Notes under the pieces: model-generated
What the model was told of the DNA's origin: nothing
The model's input: the letters and a program-made list of their open reading frames with translations, nothing else
Database searches by the model: none
Assembly (NCBI RefSeq): GCF_032062135.1
Contig: NC_092859.1
Coordinates: 104,965,166-105,029,165, forward strand
Direction of reading: 5' to 3'
From: Pyxicephalus adspersus
Taxonomy: Eukaryota > Chordata > Amphibia > Anura > Pyxicephalidae
DNA: 64,000 nucleotides
Position numbers and translations under genes: made by a program
Shown here: positions 46,982 through 58,700 of the stretch, in pieces
Position numbering within the stretch: the stretch's first letter is position 1
How the letters are laid out: every line of letters starts with the position of its first letter

Positions 46982-49900
46982 GATTCACATTTGTTATTGC
47001 ATTTTCATGTAAATTTCTGGCTACCATCATTTTTAAAGGTCAGGTGCCAATAAATGAAGAGACCCACTTTAATTTGTATTTGTCTATTTTTTTTCAGGAA
47101 TACTTTTTTAAATGGTCTGAGTGTAAAACCTACTAATGAGTTGCATTTAATGTTTTGCTTTTCTAATTAATTTTGGAATTTGCTGTTTTGACAAGATTTA
47201 ATTTTTCAGCAGTATACATATAATATATAGTAACATATAAATGTTTTGAATCTATACAACAAAGGCATAAGGCTACCTCCCATTTCTCTTAATATTAAAT
47301 GCATATAAACCTACTGCATGAAATCTACTAGTCTTTGGCAGAATATCTCTAAGGCTAAGAAATATGTTGTTATTGAATGCACTGATAAAGTTTGTTCAGG
47401 TATTATAATCTATTAATTGACACTAAACCAATAATGTAAAACAAAAGAAAAAAAGTATAAGTACAATTTTTTTTTCTTATACCTGCAAGAAAGTGATGAA
47501 ATAGTGCTTAGATATGGCTATTTCCTTCAAGGCCAAACTCATACAGTTCCCATATCTATACACAGTATACTATATATATAGCTTTGTCTGAAGAATGAAT
47601 TGTATTTATTCAGATAAATGCTTTAACTCTTTCATTGTCAGATTTTTCCAACCTGTTGTGCACCTCAGATGGTAAGACATTTTTTTATTGTCCACATATA
47701 CATTACGGACTCAAATTAGAGCGAAAAACCTTTTTTAAAAAGCACAAACCATATATTTTCCATTATATTACTTTGTTCATTCTAATGGTAATTCTGTGCA
47801 TCCACTTTAGTTATGCAAATACTTAGCAATGTGATATTTTTAAATTATAAAATACTTTGTAACTTGTAATGGTGCACACCATTATCACGAATGAGCAAGG
47901 TAGTGAATTCTCTGTGTTACTATACACGTGCAGACAAAGGCAGAGTGTTGAGCTCCCCACAAAGAATAAAGCACTTTACTGCTGACAGTTCCCAGATTGC
48001 AGGCCTCATCTACACACAGAGAAAATTGCAGACATAAGAGAAATGAGACATAATAAGATCATGGCATGAAAGCAAATTGCAACACAATTTGCTGTCTGAA
48101 GCTTTTAGTAGGAAATTAAATAAGAACACCCTGGGTAACAAGTGCACAAGGGTACCAGGAGAACAAAGGGTATCTAGTACAGCAAGGATAGTGGAACTCT
48201 AAGGTGATGCTGATACACAGGAACACTGGTGACAGTCAGAAACCATGGGGTCAACCGAACACAGGTACTTTGGGGACATAGAGAGACACCATGGTCACAG
48301 AGAAAGCCGTCGGTCTCTCAAGAACTCTATGACCACCAGAACTTAAAAACCTTGAGGCACATACAGGAACAGTGCAGTGACACACTGGGTACACAGAAAG
48401 TTACTAGGGGACAGAAAATTTGGAAGGAAATCTCTGAGACACTGTAACTCTTGAAGTATGCAGGCAATGAGGATCTCCATACTGTAAAAAACACGGGGTC
48501 ATGGGCCTGCAGAATGAAGTAAAACCATTGCTCAGCCAAGGGGTGTTAGGTGTAAGCATGGCTAACCAGTCATGTTGGTTGACATTCTGGGTTAGGACTG
48601 ACCAAATAGAAGCTATATCAACCAGCAAGTGAAGCAAGGTGATATCTATGCCTCCCAAAGCTGGAACTTTGCGGGCAAGGTAGTAAAAACCACATAATAA
48701 TGATCACAACTAATAGATTGCCAGTGGCAACACACATAAGAACAGACAGTTGTACTGGAGTGCACCACAATGCACGGGTGGTTTGTATCTGCTAAATATG
48801 TTTGAATTAATGTGCAGTTTGGAAATGTAAAGTAAAATGTGAATTTAATTGTTGTTTTTGCACTGAATTTCACTGTGCTTCTTTACAACACATTAAAAAG
48901 TGCCCAAATGTGCAATAATATGTTTTGGTTATAGACCCTTTTATTTTTTTTACAACTAATTGTTCCTTTTTTGTTAATCTTTTTGTATTATTTAACTTTA
49001 CTACTGTAACCACGGGGCCAAGAAATCCCCTAAATACAGTATACGCAAGAATGATAGGAATGATAGGGAGGTGGGAGGGAAACTGACTTGTAGCTATGAC
49101 TATAACCCTTGATACAAATTTGTATAATTAAACAGTCATTTTGTTCTGACTTGATGGAATGTATTACAGAAACATTTTTCCTCCCAACAGTGTCTGACAT
49201 CACAAAATGACCAAAAAGTGTTATGGTGTGGTTTAGTTTAGGTCTAAAATAATAGAAAATTCAATGGAAATTTCAGGTAAAATTGATTTTTAGCAGAAAA
49301 TACTAATCACTATGTATTATAAAAATGGAAGGAAATTATCCTAAAAATCTACAGAAAATTTAATTTTCTTTTCAGAATGACGCCAAACTGACACCACAAA
49401 CTCTCCCCTTTTCTTACTAATCAATGTCAGAGAAAATTTGCTTGCCTCAATCCACAGTCACATGACATTCCTGTCCCGTGTCTGGAAGTTTTGCCCGCTG
49501 ATTGACTTAAATTTGTACTTCTTCCACTATTTGTACTTTATTTTACCTCATACTTGTATAATTTGCACCTATAAGTGTGTCTAATCTCACAATTTATTTC
49601 TTGGTGTGTTTTTTTTGTTGTTACTTTTGTATCTTTACAAACCTGTTATTTGCTCAGATATGTTCAGAAATGGACCTCTTACTGTTTTGTTTGCTGAAGC
49701 TTTAAGCGATAACTGCTGTGAATAGGAGTCATAAAAGACTCCACAAGCACAACCATAATATACAAATGTTTCTGTTACCTATGCATGATTACATTGTTGT
49801 ACTATGACCCGTGGGAACAAAGGATCTTAATAAATACATAGTAAGTAAGTATACTATTCAAAGCATGTGTTTTTATATATGTTAGTAACAGAAAAGTTAA

Positions 49901-50335
49901 GATTTTGCAAAATCCAGCATATATATATTTCTATACCATTATGGTAAAACTTAGCAAATGTATTGTTCAAAAGCGTGCAAACTAAGTACTTTACATATTG
50001 TGTTTTAAGTCTGTAAATGTAAATTATTTACATATAATTTGTTTTATAAAATATTTATGTTCCAAATGACTGAAAACTTTGAATTATGTGGTGATTTGCA
50101 TGGTTACCTTGACACGTTTCATGCTTTGCTCCCTTTATTTTTAGTTATTGATAAATCAATCATTACCTATGTCATTGCTGGCAAATTTCATGCAAATCTG
50201 AGTTCTCAGAATTAATTTTTAGCCTGGCTTCTACAACATAGCAATAGACTTTTTCATGTCCATATTGATTGTTTGTGCTTTTCATATAAATCTGCATTGT
50301 CAAACTTTTCTTCTTGGATTTCTTTTGTTAGCAAA
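46982..50335. other. AT-rich non-coding DNA
   Basis: No gene is supported. The stretch 47930-48680 is somewhat GC-richer and rich in acagg/cacag steps, with short frames on both strands, none with recognisable features. Confidence 0.45.
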
Positions 50336-50412
50336 TGTTTGCTGGATCACCCAGCTTCACGTATGAAAGTGTATCCTCTCCAGCCTTGGAGAGCTTTAAT
50401 AAATCAGGCCCT
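50336..50412. mobile_element. Palindromic MITE copy 6, right half only
   Basis: Reads tttgctggatcacccagctt, then cacgtatgaaagtgtatcct, ctccagccttggagagcttt and aataaatcaggccc. This is the best-preserved arm of the family in the window; the left arm is missing. Confidence 0.75.
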
Positions 50413-51169
50413 TTGATTCCATATGCATTATATCCTATACTTTTTACCAAATGACCCTTCCTCCAGGCATAGTCTATACTAGCTCTGTTGGAGCTAGCAG
50501 CTCAGGTGTATTTGCAAGTACAACTGTGTTCAATAATAGAGAAGAGGCCTTTATGTAGGCTTGCAAGTAAGGGATCTTCTTCTTTTTGGACCAGTGAGAA
50601 ATTCACATGTAGTATGTAGTTCTTTTGTAAAGACTGTAGAACTTCCAGGGCCACTGTAGAATAATAACAGTAGAGAAGTTTCTTTTATCTGATCTCAACT
50701 GAGTAGAATTAAGTATATCTGAAATTCAGAGGCTGTGAGGAAGAATTGGTCTCAGGTTGTTTAAATTATGTATAATTTATAATATAATATTAATGTATTT
50801 ATTCCTCTTAGATATGTTTTACAAAACACTTACAAGTCATAAAGATTCTCTTGTCACTGGTGGCCTCCAGATTTACATTACTATGCTATTAAGAATATTG
50901 TCCTCAGAACTTTGGACAATAAAAAGAAATTGGTTATATTATATTTCTTATAATTTTACATTACAATACGAATGTTGATAAAATGTTGATAAAAATGTTC
51001 AAAAATATAGGTTTGAATGCCACTTTAATATTGCTACTGACAGCACCTGCTTATTCTTGGCATATTCACTGAGCAATGTCAGGTTTAATATGGCTTAAAG
51101 AATCACTATTGGATCAGCGCCACACAAACCTCTGTTGCAAATCATATTGAATTACTTGAATTGTTCATA

Positions 51170-51400
51170 GTGTTAATATGATGGGCTGGTGAGCCGGTGC
51201 TGCAGTGGCAGCCAAACTGTGTGAACAGACGTGAAGAGGACTGTCTGCGGAGGAACAGACAGGGACCCCAAGGCTGAGGGCTGGGGAAGCCGGTGCTGCC
51301 ACAAAAAGCCAGAAGGCTGAATACGTGTTTTGGCAGATATGCTGATTAACTCCTGTGAGGATAAACTGCCTTGAGTTGAGCTGCATGTTTTAAGTTGGCA
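51170..51400. other. GC-rich unassigned patch
   Basis: A sharply bounded 230-bp block with gccggtgctgc near both ends (51193 and 51289), many gga/aca steps and no intact frame of interest, in otherwise AT-rich DNA. Probably debris of a retroelement leader or LTR, but I cannot name the family. Confidence 0.35.
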
Positions 51401-51700
51401 AGAAGCCCTAAATGTACTTTACTGTTCTTTGGCTGGAAAGCCAGTCCTCACACAGTCAATATCAGTTAGTTCAGTATTAAACTATGATTAGGTATGATTA
51501 GGTTGTACATACTTATATTTTGAAGTTGTCCTGCATCACCTGAATCATTAAATGAGATATTAGGAAAACATTGTATTGTTCACAGTTGATCATGAAGCAG
51601 AATATTACTGTATAGATGGATGAACATTGCAGATTTCATAGTAACATATCAGGACGTTCTGGATATTTGCTGGCACATTTTAAATAATGACATTTACATT

Positions 51701-51845
51701 CCCCCACCTACTAGATTGTAAGCTCTTCGGAGCAGGGTCCTCTCCTCCTGTGTCACTGTCTGTATTCGTTTGTCATTTGCAACCCTTATTTAATGTACAG
51801 TGCTGCGTAATATGTTTGCAATATATAAATCCTGTTCTAATATAT
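51701..51845 (+). repeat. Detached L2-type 3' tail (longest copy)
   Basis: Reads ccccacctactagattgtaa, gctcttcggagcagggtcct, ctcctcctgtgtcactgtct, gtcatttgcaacccttattt, atgtacagtgctgcgtaata and tatataaatcctgttctaat. The order and wording resemble the 3' untranslated tail of L2-clade LINEs (settings such as tgtaagctc...gggcaggg and tacagtgct). No open frame is attached, so it is a 5'-truncated LINE insert or a SINE using the same tail. Confidence 0.8.
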
Positions 51846-52672
51846 GTAATACTAATAATAATATTAATAATCACACCATTAAAATATTTAGAAATTACAA
51901 TATCAAGATCAAAGCAGAACCTAACATTAAGTTCCACTTTAAAAAATCCATTTAGCTGCACATGGTCAGGTCATTTTTAGTTTTTGTGCTTAGAGTTGTA
52001 CTTCCTATAAATATTATCAACCAAAGAACAGTTAAACTGTATTCTAAGAATCGAGTCAATATTATCACAGGAGAAACATACATACAAGAGGTTTAAACTT
52101 TTGGACTTGGTAATGCGGGCAGGGCAAGGGGGAATAAAAGAAAAAAAACAGGCCCTTTTTGGCAGGAGAAGGCTCCTGTGGACTAAAAATGTACACCACC
52201 AAGTAATTTTGTTGTAATTGATGGGTATAGTGAAATATGGACAGTTTCCTAAAGCACATTGTGACACCTTTTTGCCACCTTTTCACATGCTGTATATGCT
52301 AAAAATGGTAATTGTAAAAGATGAATTCACCAAGTATTTTTTGAGTTTACCAAGGTGACCAGTGCTTTGTGAAAATGACAATTGTCACAAACAATCTGTT
52401 CCTAACTGCAATTTCTGGCTTAATTAAGTTCTGGATGGAGGAGTTTCTCAACTCATGTATCCCAACATAACTTATTTGTAGGAGTTCCCCCCACTTCAAA
52501 CACAAAGTAACAGACAATTTTACTCTGGTAAACTGAACTAGTTTTAATCCATACCAAGTGGGAAAATCAGCCACTCAAGCATTAGGTACTGCATTTTGGG
52601 AAGGTTGAGAGGTTGTTCGTGTCCGGTCACCTGCAAAGACTATGACAACAGATCATGGCAGAAGTGAGAACA

Positions 52673-52725
<53 letters not shown>

Positions 52726-54661
52726 ACGCTACTACTTTAATGTATTTAGAAACAGAATACTTTCCATGGCTAATCAACAGAGCAAACATCTATGAAAATC
52801 ATCTAAATGTTTCCCAGCAAACATTTCCCAGTCCAATTGCAATCTACCTTAGTGACAACTGTAATCCTTGTTTCAACAACACTGTGCTTTGTATATCAAC
52901 TTTCAAAAAGAGAAAACATATAATCTCTTATGCAAAATTATTGTCAGTGAAGATGAAAGTTCTATTCTATTCTATCAATTTCTAAAAATGTACTACAGTC
53001 TTAAGTAATACCAGACTGTCATCCTCTTTTGAATACTGCCACGTGGATCCTTCTCAGCCTTTCCGACCAGCCATCACTTCTGTTCATTTGTGTACTAGGA
53101 TATACTAGGCTGCATAATAATATTATTATCACAATGTAGCAAACTATGTTCAATGGAAGACACAGAGGAATATTGGTATTATTAAAATATTGGTGATATG
53201 TTGTGGCTTTTTATGAGTCACACTAATGTTCAGATTAATGATTTGATGACAAAGAAATTGCATACAACACTTGATTTTCTACATTTTCAAACAGAGAGTG
53301 ATTTTTTATTCTTGGAATCCCTGTTGATGAAACTGAACAAATTACCTACTCAGTACTTTTTTATTTTAATTCTGGCAGTTCCTTTGAATGACCAGGGATT
53401 CTAGTCACTGTCTTTTTTTTCAGGGGGCAATTGAAATATTTGTTACCAGATACCACAAAATATTAGTCTTATGTGTTAAAATGTAAGAAAGTATAAATCT
53501 AGACATTGATTCATAGTTGTATGGTAGAAATTTCACATCATATTCATATTCTGGTTTGTTTATTGTGTTATAAATGTATATAGGCTGAATTTGCACATTA
53601 CATATGCAAGCTCTGTTCCCTTCTTTAAAGTTCTACAAAATGGAAATGATTCACACTGCTTATTGCACAATGTTATTTTGTGATATTTAGGGGAAATGGG
53701 ATCAGTGAAATATACAGGACAGAGCCATATTGTGCAAATAGTGTTGTTTTAATAAACTGAAAACAAGCTTTCTTCAGCATACAGGAAACAAACTGGGATT
53801 TTCTTCAGCAGTAATAGCAAAACTCTGGCAGCAAACTTTAAAGTTCAAACTGACAGTAATAGTTCAAAGTTATGGTTTGTACCCTCTGCTAAAGGGGTGG
53901 TTTACTCATCCTCAGCAATACCTAGCTTCAGGCTGCAACTATCCATGAGTCCCAAAAGCAAACTCTCTTTTATGACTAGCTATGTGCTTCTTACTTACCA
54001 TTTAGTCTGGAAGAGGGATGGCGTGCCTGGCCCACCCATTTCTTTAGGGTCGAGCCACATATCTGCAGCAACACTATTAATCACAGCCTAATCTAGGCTC
54101 TTGAACCCATCTCCTAGGTGAGATTGTGGAAACACCTTGAAATATACTTTAAATAAAGCCTTACACTTCTTACCATGTTACAAATGTATGAGTCTAGAAT
54201 CTGTATGGTTAACACTATATCAGAAATTTGAGAAAACAAATGCAAAACATAGGAGGATCAATAAATTCACTTTTGGAAAAAAAATTGTGTGCCTTTTCAA
54301 AAATGTTATTTTTCCATGAATAAATAAATACAAGGACAGATAAACAAAAAAACATTTATTTAAAATAGAGTGAAAGTTGTTGTAGGACAGGGTGAAAATA
54401 AAAGATTAAAAATACTGAAAGACTTTTACTTTTTAGAAAAGGATACAGTTTAAACTTTAGCAACCTTGCGACAGTAAGTGATAATGTGTGCTCCCTAACA
54501 GAAATTGAATAGTGCTATTAGTCTGTGCCAGAAGAGTAAATCATAGTAGTTAGAAATATTTTCTGGTCTAGGCAACTAATTTTTAAAGTGCTCCAATGTG
54601 CTGCACTGGCAAACTAACCCATATCTGGGATCCTAATAAAGCTATTCCCCTATTGTGTGAT
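51846..54661. other. AT-rich non-coding DNA
   Basis: No gene is supported. The only distinct feature is the AT array at 52676-52719. Several 60-100-codon frames on both strands are rich in Ile, Phe and Lys and have no motifs. Confidence 0.5.
52676..52719. repeat. (AT)n microsatellite
   Basis: Twenty-two uninterrupted AT units, read directly; prone to cruciform formation and length change. Confidence 0.98.
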
Positions 54662-54778
54662 ACTTCCCCCACCTCCGAGATTGTAAGCTCTTTGGGGCAG
54701 GGGCATCTCTTCTTCCTGTGTAACTGTCTGTATCTGTCTGTCATTTGCAATCCCTAATAATGTACAGCGGTGAAGTCT
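54662..54778 (+). repeat. Detached L2-type 3' tail, next to an inverted L2 coding relic
   Basis: Reads cccccacctccgagattgta, agctctttggggcaggggca, tctgtctgtcatttgcaatc and aatgtacagcgg, then stops abruptly. It is in plus orientation, while the L2-like coding relic starting within about 30 bp is on the minus strand. Confidence 0.75.
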
Positions 54779-54809
54779 TAGAGCTGTGTAGGGGAAGAGG
54801 GTATGAATA

Positions 54810-55760
54810 TGGGAGTCAGTAATGGGTCATTGGAGGAGCGGCAATGGTGGCTTGAGTCCAGTTGTGGAGTGTATGTTCAGGTGAGAGTCTGGTAAGTAGA
54901 ATACCAACGCAAAAAATGTTGCATGTGAGATATAAAAAGAACATGCATCAGGAGTTTGGTAGTCTCTGGAAACAGGAAGGGGCATGTTTTGGTGTGGTTG
55001 TGCAGGTGGAAGTGGTGGGGCCAAGAGTTGTTCTGGATGTGGAGAGTGAAGGAATGTGCAGAGTCCATGGTAGCGTGCCTTTGGTGCAAATTATTGCATT
55101 ATTAACAGTTTAATAGATTTCAGGGAAACATTTTAAAGGTGAGGATAATGAGTTTTGTTTTACCAAGGCCTAGTTTCACATACCTTTCAGCAATCCAAAA
55201 TAATAGTATAATGTTTTTTGCTGACAAGCAGTAGAAAATATTATCCAGGACAGAGAGATGGAAGTAAGGGATGGACAGGTAGATTTGTGTACCATCTGCA
55301 TACATATCGTATTTTAAGAAAAGAAGGATATGCGTTTGCCACGGTGTAAAGGGAAAAGTGTACAGGTCCAAGGACTGACGCTTGGGAAACACTGACAGAA
55401 AGGGGAATAGGAGAAAATCTGCCTGGTGAATGTACTCCAAGGCTAGGCTATGCTTGTTACGTCTGATTTGGTTGAGCGTCCAGGTCAGATGCCAGAGTGC
55501 AGCAGATCAAGTAGGATTTTGGAGTTTATATAATCATTAGTTTCTAGGTAGAGAATATAGCAAGCGTCAAAAGGTAAACAGAGAATTGAGAGTTATCTTG
55601 TGAGGATTTCTCCAGAACTGGGGGAACAGTTTTGTCTTTGAAGGCTGAGGGGAAAAAAACAGTGGAGAAGAAAAGGTTGAACAGTTCAGATAATGCAGGA
55701 GCTTGGCTGGAGTAATGGGTATGAAGCAAATCAGAAAAAAATGGGTCCATTTGGTGGGGA
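54810..55760 (-). pseudogene. L2-like LINE reverse transcriptase relic
   Basis: An intact copy encodes a polyprotein whose reverse transcriptase copies the element's RNA at a nicked target. On the minus strand, in changing frames: ELFNLFFSTVFFPSAFKDKT near 55630-55690, matching the start of the L2 RT domain (L-N-S-STG-P-FK); SQASVLGP near 55375-55400, equivalent to the PQGSVLGP box; YADGTQIYLS near 55273-55302, the catalytic Y-A-D-D box with the second Asp changed to Gly; LGLGKTKLIIL near 55135-55165, equivalent to L-N-KTE; and FHLHNHTKTCPFLF near 55000-55020 from the region after the RT. Frameshifts, a catalytic substitution and loss of the endonuclease show it is dead. Confidence 0.82.
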
Positions 55761-55764
55761 GATT

Positions 55765-58700
55765 AGGGAGTTACAAGTAGATGGGGTGGATGAAATAGGA
55801 TTAGTATGGTGATCTGGGACAAACCTTAATTTTTTAGGTAGGTGACTATGTTTTAGGTGGAAATGGTTGTCATAGGGGAAGGGGTGTAGGGTTTAGAAAG
55901 AAGTTAGTTGTGGCAAAGAGTCTCCATAGGTAGGATGCTTTGAAGGTTATGATAGCATAGTAGTAATTATGCTTGGCAACAGTGTGATTAGCAAACTTGT
56001 GACTGATTCTCACATTCGTTTCAGGCATGGGATTACAGAATCTCCATGGCTGAATCTATGGTGTATGTCCTATACAATTTTCATTGTTCACTTTGTAAAA
56101 TACAAAACAACATCAAGATCATGACTGCAGACCTTGTGCTGTGTACCTCTATACAATGTTCTAGAGAACTATGTGGAAAAAAAGCCAAAAACCCTAATGG
56201 TAATGGGAAGTGTGTGCTGTGCAATAATGGCTGTTTCTGCCTTACTATACTTCGAGACAGCAGCATTGAGAAGGTAATAACATGGGATGAAAAAATCAGC
56301 CATCACTCTTCAAATAATCAGCCTCTGGTCTTTCCCTCAATACAAAACACACCCAGCCTCAAAGAGACTTGATTTCTGTCATCTAAATGTAAAGGTTCTT
56401 GTATATCTGCAATGCCCCTTTCCTCTATCACACACTCTCTTCCCTATTCTCATCATGAAAAAGAATCAGAAAAAAAGTTTTGACAAAATATTAAAATGAG
56501 ATTCACCTAAAATCATTTTTAGGTTCTCCTGCTCATTCGTAATAGAAAGTTCCTTTATTGTACATGTTATGCATGTGTAACTATATCCGATCATGATGCT
56601 AATTTTACAAAGCACAAAGCTGGCTGAATGGGTATAGGCCTAGGTTAGTATTATTAGTTTTTTTCAGTAAAACCCCAGCAAATTACTCAGTGCTGTATAA
56701 TAAATAAGGGTTGCAGAGGACAACTATGCATTCACAATACAAAGTATAACACAAGAGGAGAAGCGTGCCTTTTCTAACTCAGTTTACAATCTAAGAGTTA
56801 GGGGAGCCTACTATAAAAAAAGTAGGGGAAAGTTGTGTTTATATTGTATATACTGGGTAGAAAGCTAACTATATTGATTCGTCTGTGTCCTCTGTTTAAT
56901 TTCCTTTTGCTATAATATATAGAAATTATAAACCATATTCACAATGTCCTTATTTTACACTTTTAGGATTTTCTACCAGCTTTGGATATTTGAGACATAT
57001 TTGAAAATAACAGCACTAGAATAGTGATGTTCACAACCTCACGTTTCTGCTGTGTCTATATTGTTCGAGGGAATACGAACAATAAAATATTAATGGAGTC
57101 AGCACTGTAGCCAAAAGAAACAAAATTGTCATTTTCCCAATAAAAAAAAAAAAAACAATCGATGTTACATTTGTTTAGATCTTATTTGCTGTGTTTTATA
57201 TTTGCATGTGTTTTTTCCCCCACTTCATATAGTAATATGCAATAGCATTATCCTAGACATCAAATCAGAACTGATGCGGTGAGCTGAATATACTTGTAAC
57301 TCAGATACGAATAAATATCTATAATGGAGCATTGAAGTGGAACATGGTTACTATGGACACTAACTAGCAAAGATTCTGAAGGTTGCCAAGATGCCTAGAA
57401 ATGCTGTAAAACTTTGTAACCATAGCAATTTGAACTTGAATACAAGAGATCTATAGGTTTGTCAGTTTAAATGTGTAATTTGATGAAAAATTGGTTCTTC
57501 TGTTGTTCTTTGTTTAAACATTTGAAGACCCAGATCAAGATCAGGTTTTGGGATAAAGCCATCTAGCATGAATTTTAAGAAATAATTTTTACTATTTTTT
57601 TACTGATATTAAAAAAAATACAGAGCTGAACTATATTGTGTAAACTATTCAAATTTTGCAATAACATTTCTCTTGCAGGAAATAAATGTGAGGTTGCAGG
57701 TTCTGGAATTCTATTGTTTTAGAATGAATAAATATTTTACACTGAGGCTGGGATTTTTCTGTCTCAATGCCATGCATGAAGTATAAACAAACAGAAAGAG
57801 GGGACATTTGCTTGGGACCCAGGTTAGATTCTTCAAAATTTCAATCTAAGAGACTCATATGTTAGGTACAGAAACAGTCATCGTTTTCTTGCTTCATTTC
57901 CATTGGTCTTTGTTTGCTGCCTAAAATAAAATGCAAATTAAAAGTGCAGAGGTTGTTTTCAAATAAAGAATGAATTTTTAACTATCAATAAATTTATAAG
58001 GACTGCCATTGTTGGCCTGTTTCTGCGATTTCTGGTTTCCTGGCTTTGGCTGACTAATTTACTTCTGACTTATTGGCTTGGCACAAGAAGGTTTTTGTTC
58101 CTTCAGAGAAAGCAAGTGTCCTATGAGCCGAAACATCAATACAGCAGCCAGGCAACTAGCAGTTTCAGAAGCCGGACAAGGCAATTTTCTCTGATCACTA
58201 AAGAAGCTAAAATGTTCCTATTCAATCTGCCAGGGAAAGTGATAGCAGAACATAATTTACACTAGTTTAATTCCTGGAGATTGAGAACTCTGTCCCCATT
58301 TCCCCATCTTTTCTACTAAATGGCTCCTTTTTGGCACAAGGATTCTTAGGAAATCTTTACTCTTTACTTTATCTTTTGTGACTTTTAGGGTTTCTTACCA
58401 ACTTCCCTCTAGGTTGGCCATCACAAACTATGTAAACCATTGCAGTTATTATTGCAATGATCTTTAGTGATGATTTCCAATGACAGTTGGCATTTTACAT
58501 ACAGCACTGTTCATTCTATAAATTGGGGAGTCAAAATGAGAGGCATCCTGCTGCGTCCTCTCCCTGGAAACAGCAGTGGTTGATTGATGTTGGTTGTTTG
58601 GTGAATCGACAGCAATGTATGTCCCAGGTGAGGAAAACCTAGGATTTGTACATAGCTATCACATGTTCCCCCATTTAGTTCTAAAGAGCACAATGGAGTA

